Assembly (NCBI GenBank): GCA_905221605.1
Contig: CAJNDS010002524.1
Span: 841,634-905,633 of the forward strand
DNA length: 64,000 nucleotides
DNA from: Symbiodinium natans
Lineage: Eukaryota; Sar; Dinophyceae; Suessiales; Symbiodiniaceae
Direction of reading: 5' to 3'
Shown: piece by piece, positions 22,088 to 34,000 of the stretch
Numbering within the stretch: the first letter of the stretch is position 1
Layout: every line of letters starts with the position of its first letter
Position numbers and translations under genes: made by a program
The notes under the pieces: generated by a model
What the model was told of the DNA's origin: nothing
The model's database searches: none
Seen by the model: the letters and a program-made list of their open reading frames with translations, nothing else

Positions 22088-25000
22088 GCAACTCAAGCAG
22101 CCTGCGAAGGGAGTTTGGAGGTTAGGTTTTAGGGTTGAGATTAAGCTTGGGGTTTGGGGTTTAGTGCATGAAAGGGTTTTCGGGTGTTAAGTTTAGAGCT
22201 TGGGGTTTAGGGTCGAAGTTTAAACCCTAAACCCTGAACCCTGAACCCTAAACCCTAAACCCTGAACCCTTCAGGGTACCTGGGCCCTTCTTGGGGCGAA
22301 GCCGAGAGCTATCCCTGAACCCAAAGCCCCTTCCGATGTCCCCAAAAGAGCACACTGGGACCAAGAATCCATCCTGGGAGGTTCATGGGAACTGATGAGT
22401 AGGGTTTAGGGTTTAGGTTTTGGGGTTTAGGGTTAGGGTTTAGGGTTTAGGGTTACTTGTAAGTAGGCTTATAGGCAGCGAGGGCTTGGTTTTTTGTTTC
22501 GAGTTCATTTAAATTGTTCTTTTGTTTCGACTAGAGGTTTGAGAAGGTATGTAGGTTGGTGTTTTTGTCTCGGGGGGGGGGGGGGGGATTGTTTTCAGAT
22601 TCAGGGGCCGCAGTCCTTCTGATGACCCCGCAAGTAAATGCTGGAAAAGCCGTAGCCCTGGCCCCGCGTACCTGATTCCAACTTACTCTGACAGCCTAAA
22701 CGCCTACACCACTAAATCCCTAGCCCCTAAACCCCTCAACTTAAACTTTACACCCTTTACCCAAACCCTCAAAAAACTCAAAACTGTTCAAGATATGGGC
22801 GCCAGGGGTTGGGGTGGGTTGGAACCCGAAACCCTAAACCCTACACCCTGAACCCTGAACCCTGAACCCTGAACCCTGAACCCTGAACCCTAAACCCTAA
22901 ACCCTAAACCCTAAACCCTAAACCCTAAACCTAGGGTTTCGGGTTCAAAAGGGCTCCTCCGATGCCACCGCACAGCCTTAGCTTGAGGTCGTGCGGATTG
23001 CTCTGCAGACGGAAGCCGCCTCCCAGGAGGAGCAGAGAGGGGGTGGGGGGTTCGGGTTTAGGGTTTAGGGTTTAGGGTTTAGGGATTAGGGTTTAGGGTT
23101 TAGGGTTTAGGAGGCTGTTTAGGTGTTAGATGATGTGCTTGAGGGTTAAGAGCTTCGTTCAGGCCTCGATAAAGACCCTTCAGCACTGAAGCCCTAAGCT
23201 GGGATGTTCCCCCTTATACAAACAGTCCTAGTACCCCATATGAGATTCCCTGTTACGGAGCTGTTAGTATAAGGGGGAACATCCCAACCCCAAGCCCTAA
23301 AGACCCTAAACAGCCCTAACAAGCTCCGAAGCTTGAGCATCTTCAGAAGCCTTAATACAGTCTCAAAGCCCTTGCAAGATAGCCCTAAAAGCCCCTGAAA
23401 CCCAAAACCATCTTGAAGCCCCAAGCCCTTTAAGGAAGGCCGAAACCCTAAAGCATTCTTGACCAGGGAGGGTGTAGGGTACTGGGTGGCAGGGTTTCGG
23501 TCCCGATGCTGCCACCGTGACAGGCTTCAGAATTTGATGAACCCGAGGCAAGGTTCGAGCAAGGCTTCTTGCTGCTGATGAGTCCTTCAGGGTTTCGGGT
23601 TTGGGTTTTAGGGTTTAGGGTTTAGGGTTTATAAGTTATATTTAGGGTTTAGGGTTTAGGGTTTAGGGTTTAGGGCTTAGGTTTCACCACCGTGCATAGT
23701 CCTGCAACTGCCCTCCGAGCTTTGTAGGAATACAGGTTTGTACGTGCTGACGCGGGAGAGCCTCGGTTGAGGGAGGGGCGTGCGGGTGAGGAGCTTGGCA
23801 AGTACTGCTTCAAGGGACGCCTGCCTGAAATTTGAAGACTTGGAACCCCTAAACCCCTAAAAACCCTAAACCCCTAAACCCCTAAACCCCTAAACCCCTA
23901 AGCCCCTAAACCCTTAAAACCCCTAAGCCCCGAAAACCCCTAAACCCCTAAGCCCCTAAACCCCTAAACCCCTAAACCCCTAAACCCCAAAGCCTGAAAT
24001 TGGGAGACTTGAACCCCTCGCAGAGTTGGGTGGCTGCATGAACAGCTCATGAGCCTCACCTGGGTCTCTCCTCCCCTAGCTACTAGTTTAGGGTTTAGGG
24101 TTAGGGTTTAGGGTTTAGGGTTTAGGGTTTAGGGTTTAGGGTTTAGGCATATAGTTGCTTAAGAACCCCGAACAAATAAAAAAAAAAAACTATTCTTCCT
24201 TACTAAGGGTAAAATAGGGATTATTTGTGTTTTTTTTATTCTTTTGGGGTTCTTAAGCAAATAGTAGCTACAGGTTTATGGGTTGTGCCCTACTAATTCC
24301 CAGGGGTAGCTACTACTAAGAGGCCCAGGCAAGCAGGTTGGCACAGCAACGTCGCAAGAACTTGCAGAGTGTTTGCCTTGCAGGTCTCTGCCGGTCGGAC
24401 ATTGTATACAATAGGGTCGGAAATTTTACAAACATCATTCCCTTAGGGTCCCGTTATCATTATACTACCAATACCCCCAAAACCTTACTCTAATCATCCA
24501 GGTCCCTCCCTTACCCCCCCCCCCCCCTAAAAGCCCTCTGCTCCCGCTCCGCCCCTACTATGGACGACAGCACCCCGAATGCTTGAGATGCACGAAGTAC
24601 GAGGATGCCCAGTAGCGGTTTAGGGTTTAGGGTTTAGGGTTTAGGGTTTAGGGTTTAGGGTTTAGGGTTTAGGGTTGGTTCCCTTATAAACCCATTTAAG
24701 CAACAAAGGGCACCCATTTTTATTCTAGGTTCCTGGGCAGCTTAGAGTATGACGTCAGACAAGTAAGCGCTCGTTCGTCAGTGCATTGTCCGATGTGAAC
24801 GCTAAACCCTAAACCCTGAACCCTGAACCCTAAACCCTAAACCCTAAACCCTAAACGGTTTTTGGCCGTGTTGGGTCTTGCGCTGCAGCAGGGCTCAGAC
24901 ACACAACTCCGGCAAGAGCATAGGGTTTAGGGTTTAGGGTTTAGGGTGTAGAAAACCTATAAACCCCGAACTATGAGCCCTATAAAACCCATATACTACG

Positions 25001-28000
25001 AACCCTCTAACCGAGAAGACGCCTGTATACTAGAAGCCCTATGAACCCTACAACCTGCCCCGCCCCCCCAACCCCCTCCCAACAAAAAAAACGAAATAAT
25101 GATGCAGCAATACTAAAAAACAAATAAACAAATCTTAAACACAGAATAAACCATAAACCCTAAACCCTCAGCCCTCCTTCGGAAGTTTTTGGCGGGCCTC
25201 TCAAGCTCAGGTGACGTCTCGGCCGTGAAAGACACCAAGTTGATCCCGCAGGTGTCGATCCCGACCACGCTCAGCGCAGGCTTAGGGTTCAGGGTTTAGG
25301 GTTGAGGGTAGGGTGTAGGGTTTAGGGTTTAGGGTTTAGGGTTTAGGGTTTAGGGTTCTAAGGGGGAGTCGGGGGCTTGGAGGGTGCAGGGACTTCTAGG
25401 GTTTAGGAGTTTCGGGCTCCTAGTGTTCCCAGGGTTGCTAGGATTGCTGGGATTGTTAGGGATGCTAGGTTTTTAGGGTTGCCAGGGTTGCTAGGGTTTC
25501 TAGGGTTGGAACATGCGGAAAGCAGCATGTCAAATGGAACTTATGCCACGGGGTTAGGGTCTCGGGGGTTTAGGGTTTAGGGTTTAGGGTTTAGGGTTTA
25601 GGTGCTGGTAAGGGGTATAAGGAGGGACCGCTAGAAGGGATCCTGAATCTTTGTCCCCTATATAACCCCTATATATGCCTTATATAGCCCGGAGAGCACA
25701 ATGATAGTCAACGGCAACTGTCCAATGCATGGGGTTTAGGGTTTAGGGTTTAGGGTTTAGGGTTTAGGGTGGCACATCGCTGGGGTCTGTTGTTTCATCC
25801 ACTGAAAAGCGGGGCATCAAAAACTTCTCCACATGTCCGCACCCCCATGGCTGCTGCGGTTACTGTCAGTTGCAGTCCTTGTGAGTGCCGACCGCAGCTT
25901 GAGTTTGGACGCAGACCCCTCTTCCAACAATAAGCTGGACCAGCAAATTAAGAAGCTGACTGGTGAATGCCGCAAAGAGATTCAAGGCCTCGTGACCGAT
26001 CTCATGAGTCTGTGTCGCAAGACTCAAGCTTCCGATTGTGAATCGCAAATCTATGACTTGTTTCTCGCAGATTTGGCGCTGGCCCAGGAAGGCCGGTGGC
26101 TTGCACGAGCAGCCAGATCTGAGAAGGACGCAATGTTATGGGCTGGGTTTTGGAGTGGGCCTGGAGCAGAGGCAAACCGCACCACCAAGGAAGCGCTCTT
26201 CAACTTTGCTGACCTGATGAACACGAGCACGGTTCACCCCATGACACAACTTGGTCAGATTGTTGAGGACAACGGGGTTCTACAAAGCTGCGGCAGGGAC
26301 CAGGCCGCGATGGAGCCCCTGGAAGTCAGGGACAATGGTTTGCTGTCCAACTTCTGGACCATGGCCAGCAAGGCATTCGTAAAGAGCATGGCGTGGAAGA
26401 AGCAGAGCAGCATCGTCGTGCTTGTCAATAAGGACCACCACATGCGCATGCTTCTTCTGGGGCTGAGTTTTATGACTGCAAGAGCAACCCTGGTTGAGAG
26501 AGCTGCTGCTCTTTGGAAGTCATGAACTTAAACAGGTGGGATGGGAAATCTATAGACTAAGCTGGGCACCCCGCCCCACCCCAGAGACCCAAGACCACGC
26601 TGACGAGGGTTCAGGGTTCAGGGTTTAGGGTTTAGGGTTTAGGGTTTAGGGTTTAGGATTTAGGGTTTGGGGTTTAGGGTTTAGGGTTACGAGGACACCA
26701 GCCCAAACGCGGAGCGCAACCTCTACGACTCGGTACTTTGGAAGTATGAGCTGCCCAGGATTGCCTTTGAAGTCGCCACCTCGGCCTCCGCCGCACCCGT
26801 TTCGTTCGGGCACAGACCTCCATGGAGACCCCAACTGGCCCTGGTGGACTTGCGTGGAAGATGCGATGTCTTGCTGGAGAAGATGCGACACCAAGCCACC
26901 AGTTCGGAGGAGGTCGGCTTTGCAATGATGAGCGCCGAGAAGCGAACGCGTGTTATCCAGCGATGGCTAAAGGATCGTGTCACGTGCCTTCCTTGCGTCT
27001 CGCCGTGCAAGTTGAACGAAGAGTTCGCGGAAGCGTTGCGGGAGAAGCTCACAGAAACACCGAGCATCATGAGGAGAGTGTTTTCTTGGATGCGCTAGCA
27101 GGTCAGACTGGTATTTGAGGCTGTGATCGTCCTGACTGTATGAATGGCTTATATCGAGAGTGGGAACAGAATTCGTCCTGCAGGGATCTGGTTTGTTTGA
27201 AGGACGCCCTAAACCCTAAACCTGAACCCTAAACCCTATGCCTTGCGGGCTTTTGAGCCATCAAAGGCCTAGGTGCGTTGAAAGCTGAGTTTCTGCGTGC
27301 GGATTAGGGGGCCATCCTGGGGTGTTCGGTGACATTCTATACTTCTGTACACTATGCTACAGTATATTCATCAGGGTTCAGGGTTTAGGGTTTAGGGTTT
27401 AGGGTTTAGGGTTTAGGGTTTATGGTTTAGGGTTTAGGGTTTAGGGTTTAGGGTTTAGGGTTATATCATAGTACAATATTCTACATAGCATCGACTTTCG
27501 GAACATGTGGGGGAGAGAGCAATACATCAAGATGAAATCAGTGTTTGGGATACCCATACCGTGCCGTTGTTCTCGCCCTCGGCTTTGAAACGCTCTTTCG
27601 GATGGTGTATGGTTCATGATGGTTCATGATGGTTCATGATGGTTCATGACTGGGGCTGGCGGCTAGAGCTTTCAAGACCTCAAAAGCCTAAAATCCACCC
27701 CCCCCCCCCCCCCCCCCTCCCCCCCGCACCCTAAACTCCTGAACCGCCTGCCTGTACACCAGTGTAGCTTCCGGGATTTTTGCATGCTCAATCCCAAATT
27801 GGTTTCAGAGGGTTCTGATGTATGGGCGCTTAGTAGGGTAAACAAGGGGTATACAAGGGCCCTTTCAAAGGCCCATATTCAAGGACCATGTAACTAACCT
27901 TAGACCACGAACTCACAGGCGAGTTCGCGCCGTATGCTGGCTGCACGGATCCTGCCACCAAGGTCAAAGAAACGCACCCTGGCCTTGTGGTTGAAAGGCT

Positions 28001-31000
28001 CGTTGTTTGGGTTTCGCAGGCTTATGATCGTTTGGTGCGAAGGCGGAAAGGCATCCCAAAAAACATGCGCGGCGCGAGGGGCAGCACAAGCATCGTTAGC
28101 TGTCAGCGGAAGAAAGCTGGGCCATTAGTGATGGGGCTTCATGCTTTTCTCTCGTACGACTCTTTGCCTGCAGGACTGGGGCACTTTAAGAATTCCCAGA
28201 TGCGTGTAAATAACGTAACTTCTCTATATAGCAATTCGCAATCATGCAAAATGCGTTTTCTGTGTCAATACCGGTGTATTCACCTGTATGCAGGGCTCAA
28301 GCTCAACATTGAAGGAGAGAAACGTGCACCCGTTCAACAAGAGCCATCGACAAAGCTTAGACATGGCTTACCCTCAGCCCTAATTTTATCGCTACGCGAC
28401 CCGCCTCGGCCCGGCCCAGCGCATCCGCGTGAGCATGGTGATTCCGCAGCGCCCAAGTCGCTGGACTCCAAGCAATAAGGGTTGGGTTTAGGGTTTGGGG
28501 TTCCGGGTTTATGGTTTATGGTTTGGGGTTTAGGGTTGAGGGTTAGTTTAGGATTGAGGGCTTAGGGCTCAAGGTTCACGCTTTGGGGTTTAGGGGTTGT
28601 TTTGGGTTTAGGGTTCAAGACGGTTCGGCTTGGATTGATCGTAGGGTTGAGCCAGGCCGGGGGGGGGTAGGGGGGGTGCGGGGGGAAGGGGGTGAGGGGG
28701 GAAGGGGGGAAGGGGGGGAGGGGGGCAGGGCAGGGAGGGTTTGTTGCCTGTTCTGACAACCTATACACCTCCGGCCGGAGGCCTCGGCGGATTTCGTCAT
28801 GAGGCTCTTGTTAGTACTAAGCCCCCCTCAACAGAGATGAACTCCCATTTCAAGCCCATTCAAAATTATTGCTCTAAGGCTCCTGAGCTTTCAAACACTA
28901 AACCCTAAACCCTGAACCTTGAACCCTAAGCCCTAAACCCTAAATCCTAAATTAAACCCTAAACCCTAAACCCTGAACCCTGCAGAGCCCCTGGGAGGTA
29001 TCAGTTCCGCTTTAGCAGGGTCAGAGCAGCCCGAAGCTAAACCCTAAGCCCTAAACCGCACTAGAAGGGAGGGTCGATATTCCTCCGATTGCAGCTGAGT
29101 GCAAATAGGTTATCTTCTAGAGATTGATGCATTTATTCATTCGGGGGATACTCTCCAGCATGGGCCATTCCCTGTAACCCCTCAAAAAGGCCCTCTATGG
29201 GGTTGCTCATGGGGATGATAGGCCTTATAGACCATCCAGGAACCCTAGCCCTAAACCCTAAACCCTAAACCCTAAACCCTAAACCCTAAACCCTAAACCC
29301 TAAACCCTGAACTGGAAAGTAGTTCAGGGTGTCCTCTTGGCATCCCAAGGTACGTGTGGCTGGATGCGCTCCCCAAGGCCATTGTCCTCGACCCGTGGCT
29401 TGTGCAACCTGGCGCATGGGCTCCAAGAGGGGATTCCCCTAGCCCTAAACCCTAAACCCTAAACCCTAAACCCTGAACCCCGAACCCTGAACCCTAAAAC
29501 CGAACCTTATAACCCTGACCCGGAAAGAAGTTTAGGGTTTTGGGCTCAGGGGACGGCTCAGAACCCTGAGGCCTCATTTGATCCCATAGCCTGGGGCTCA
29601 GGGCCTGCAGGGTTTAGGGTTTAGGGTTTAGGGTTGAGGGTTTAGGGTTTATGTTTAGGGTTTATGTTTAGGGTTTAGGGTTTAGGGTTTAGGGTTTAGG
29701 GTTTAAGGTTTAGGGTTTAGGGTTTAGGGTTTAGGGTTTAGGGTTTAGAGCCTCCTAAACCCTAACCCTAAAACCTTTAACCCTAAAACCCTAAGCCCTA
29801 TAAGCCTTCAGGGTACTTACAACCTGCCATTGGGCCTGATCAGACCAACGCGGGCTCCCAGCAATGAGGGTTGAAGGTTTACGGGGTTTAGGTCGATTCT
29901 TGTGCGTCGTTTGTGCAGCCAACGCCATCATGCTGAAAACCATCGGAAACACCATACGCCCTAGTCTAGGATTGAAGCCATACAGTTTACAAGCCTTGTA
30001 CACCCCAAACGGTCATGCCCTGAACCCTGAACCGCCTGAACCCTGGACCCTAAACCCTAAACCCTAAACCCTAAACCCTAAACCCTAAACCCTAAACCCT
30101 AAACCCTAAACCCTAAACCCTAAACCCTAAACCCTAAACCCTAAACCCTAAACCCCAGGCAGCAGACACCGGAGTGGCTATTCCTGTCCACCGGCCTCCG
30201 AGCCGTCGACCACTGCGTCGAGTGCTTGCCAGCTGGCCGGAGTTGCGAGACGTGTCGCTTTGGTTTGATGGTTCCACCGTTTCAGGTCAAGGGTTTCGGG
30301 TTTCGGGTTTAGGCGGTTTAGGGTTTGGGGTTTGGGGTTTAGGGTTTAGGATTAGGGTTTAGGGTTTAGGGTTTTCTGCGTCTTCCGGCCTAGGGCTGCT
30401 TAGAGTCAGCGTGATGCTTAAATTGGAGTTGTTGTTTCTGTTTGAGGTTTCGTTTTGTTTGTTAGGAGCTCAGGGCTAGAGCTGCATTGTGGGCGCCGTC
30501 AGTCATGCAGCTTCACACGCTTGCCCTTGTGGGCTGTTTGGATAGAACTGATTGTCCTTGTTTGTCCTGCTTGCCCCCTTTTCCTCACTTTGAGACCTCA
30601 ACCCTAAACCCTAAACCTTGAACTTTTTGCCGGAATGCGCCCCTTGCCTCAACTGTGACACCTCTCCCTGATCCTTGTGAATAGTTTTTGGCGCAGAAGT
30701 CTTCCCCACAGTCACCAACGTTGACCGATGTATGGACTTTACTTAGTAGCTGAGCGAGTACACTTTACACCTTTTGGGATACTATAATCCCCTGTAAAAC
30801 TGAAAGTGTACACTTTGTAGGGGCTTATGAACAGCAACTAAGTTTATGTGAAACGAAAGAAAGGGCACTGTCGAAGGTTTCCGTCTGCACAGTGACCCTA
30901 AAACCCAAACCCTAAGCCCCAAGCCCTAAACTCTACACGCGAAGCCCTAAGGCCCCTGGGCCCTCAGCCCTAAGCCCTACCCTCAACCCTAAGCCCTAAA

Positions 31001-34000
31001 CCCTAAACTTTAAGCCTCAACCCTCAACCCTCAACCCTAAACCCTAAACCCTAACCCTAAACCCAAAATCCTAAGCCTGACCCCAAGACCCCCACCGGGT
31101 TCCCCCTCGTGGTAAGGTACCCTTGTTCCCTGCCTTTCTGGCTTCCCTTACCCGATTGCGCATCACCCCTACACCTTATAAGCCCTAAACCCTAAACCCC
31201 AAGCCCCAAACCCTAAACCCCAAACCCCAAGCCCCAAGCCCTAAGCCCTCAAACCCCTAAGCCCCAAACCCCTACCCCTAAACCCTAAACCCTAAACCCC
31301 TAACCCTAAACCCTAAACCCTAAACCCTAACCCCAAACCCTAAACCCTAAACCCTAAACCCTGAAACCCTAAGCCCTAAACCAACCCAAAGCATTTTCCT
31401 CTCAGGTGCTCCCTGTCGGGCAACCCCTATGCCGATGGCCAGGCCGCAGCGGCTCTGGCACTGCTAGTACGGGGCCTGCGGGCCGCCAAGGCCCCTGATG
31501 TGCTGTCTCTCTGTGTGTGGGTGTGGGGTTTAGGGTTTGGGGTTTGGGGTTTGGGGTTTAGGGTTTAGGGTTTAGGGTGTTGTGCGTGCGATAGGGTTGA
31601 AACTCTAAACCCTAATTTCCAACCTACAGCCCCTAAACCCCCCAGACCCCCAGACCCCCTAAACCGCCTATACCTCCTAAACCTCCTAAACCCCCAACCC
31701 CCTAAACCCCTTCAAACCCCCTCACCCTCTAAAACCATACACAGGAACGAAATGTCAGGCCTTCAAGTCAACTTCTGCCTTCTTTCTGTGGAGGCCAAAC
31801 CTGATGACGTGAATGCGCGGAACGACTGCCAGCTGGGCATCTTCCAGTCGGTGCAGGCACATGTACTTAAATCCTAAGCCCTAAACCCTAAACCCTAAAC
31901 CCTAAACCCTAAACCCTGAACCCTGAACCCTGAACCCTGAACCCTGAACCCTGAATCCGAAACCCTAAGCCCTGCAAATACCACATTTGCAATTTGGTGT
32001 CATCTTTGGGGGGGGGGGGGGGGGTCTTGAGGATCTCTTGTGAAGGCGCACTGCAAAGTTGTAGAGCTCCGGCGTGATGAGTTCTAGGGTTTAGGGTTTA
32101 GGGTTTAGGGTTTAGGGTTTAGGGTTTAGGGTTTGGGGCTTAGCGTTGTGGGTGTCAGTCTTGGAGGAGATGGTTGCTTTGAGGGCTTCGTGGCTCGCAC
32201 CGTCACCCTAAAACCGAAACCCGAAACCCGAAACCCTAAACCCTAAACCCTAAACCCTAAACCCTAGACCCTAGACCCTAGACCCTAGACCCTAAACCCT
32301 AAACCCTAAACCCAGTTAGTTTCAGGCTTGGGGCGAGCATCCCGGTCTGGAAAGTTGAGGCTTGAGGTATGGTTCTTGGCTAGGGCGGCTTGGGGGCTTC
32401 AGAAGATCCACGACCTTCATTAAGCCCGAGGTATACAAACCCTCAACCCTCAGCCCTCAACCCTAAACCCTAAACCCTAAACCCTAAACCCTAAACCCTA
32501 AACCCTACACCCTACACCCTAAACCTTACAAACCCTAACCCCCCCCCCCCCCCCCCCCCCCCCCCGCATTCGATCCTTTGAGGGTTTTCTTCAGCTAGGG
32601 CATTTGTCAGGTTGAGGTTTAGGAGTTCAGGGTCTAGGGTGCTTGTCCTAGGTAGGATAAGGGGGACCCTTAAAAGGGAACCCCTTCTTAACCCTCTTCT
32701 GGCTCTCTTTAACCGGGACCTGATTCAGAGGGTCTATATCCCCAAGCCCCCTAATCCTATCCCCTAGCTTGTAAGTAGGGTAACAAGTGCCCCGGACAAG
32801 GTTGTGCAACCATAGCTACCCTACGAATAGTCCTTCTTGTAGGTCATGAACCTGGAAGTATTCTGTGTATGGTTCCTTGCGGCTTCGCGAAGCTCTCAAC
32901 TGTAAAAACCCGAAGCCCTCTCCACTCGGGCGGTTTCGGGTTCTGGGTTTCGGGGTCAGGTTTTAGGGTTTAAGGTTTAGGATTTAGGGTTTGGGGGTTG
33001 GGGCCTCTGCTGCCCCGTGCACTAAGGCTTAGAGTATCAAGGGCTTATTCGAGGGGTTTAGGGTTTTTCCTAAACCCTATAAACCCTATAAACCCTATAA
33101 ACCCTAATAAACCCCAATAAACCCTATAAACCCTATAAACCCTATAAACCCTATAAACCCTATAAACCCTATAAACCCTATAAAGCCTATAAACCCTAAA
33201 CCTGACTTAAACCCAAAGCCTGTGGAGCCCCACGCCTACGCCTTGAGGCGTGTCAGTCTGGCCCCAAAATGGGTGCCTCCCACGCCATTGGCCCCCTGTG
33301 CTGCCAAGAGTTTTGTTGTTGTGGTTTTCTTTTTAAATGGCCGGTTCAGGGTTTAGGGCTTAGGGTTTGTTTTTTGGTTTAGGGCTGAGAGTTCCCCAGA
33401 ATACCCGGAATAATGGCGGATAAGAGACAGGCATCTAGGACCCTTTGTGGCCGATTTGTTCAGGGCCCTTTGAAGTTTCACGGGGCTTGGGCTCTGCTTG
33501 TGACTTTTTTTTTTTTTTAATGTGTCAGTGCGCTACAACTTTTGTGTGTGGATGTTTGACTTGTCGAGGGCTTCATGCAGTTTATCTCTTGTGCGTTGGG
33601 ATGTTCCCCCTTATACTAACGATCCTATCCCTAAACCCTAAACCCTAAACCGGGGGGGGGGGTACTATAATCCCTGCAAAGGACTGTTAGTATAAGGGGG
33701 TACATCCCAACTTGTGTGTTAGGTTCAGGATGCCAACACAAGATGTCGTGATGTCACGTTGGGACAACCGTCGGGACTAAGTGAACCCTAACAGTGCGAT
33801 CATATACCTCAGAAGTACTCAAATCATCCTTTTTTGGGAGTTTACGAAAACACGGGACCCGCCAATATACACTCCCCCAACTAGTAGGATTCCCTTGTAA
33901 CAGGACCCAATTAGGTACCCCTAATATCGTAAACCCCCCATATTAGCAAACATGGACCGATATGGGCCATTATGCGCATCCGGGGCCAGTCGGCCTGGCA

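Larger units (their letters stand above)
25280..27918. other. Intron 9 of gene 2 (2.6 kb) with inserted open segments
   Basis: This intron begins with GCTTAGGG and TTTAGGG arrays (25290-25365 and 25560-25605). It then holds two long open stretches described separately (25833-26525, 26694-27098), TTTAGGG arrays at 26607-26690 and 27376-27464, a 10-bp tandem repeat at 27604-27648, a poly-C run at 27698-27725 and an inverted-repeat element at about 27820-27892. It ends in AG just before exon 10. Confidence 0.7.

Noticed and set aside
22088..22115. Longer reading of the exon at 22062 (AAG followed by ATQAACEG)
   Set aside because: The family sequence continues with VVRIALQ at 22988 only if the exon stops at 22087 with a GC donor.
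28562..28800. Proline-rich minus-strand ORFs
   Set aside because: They cover a purine-rich G tract; composition explains them.
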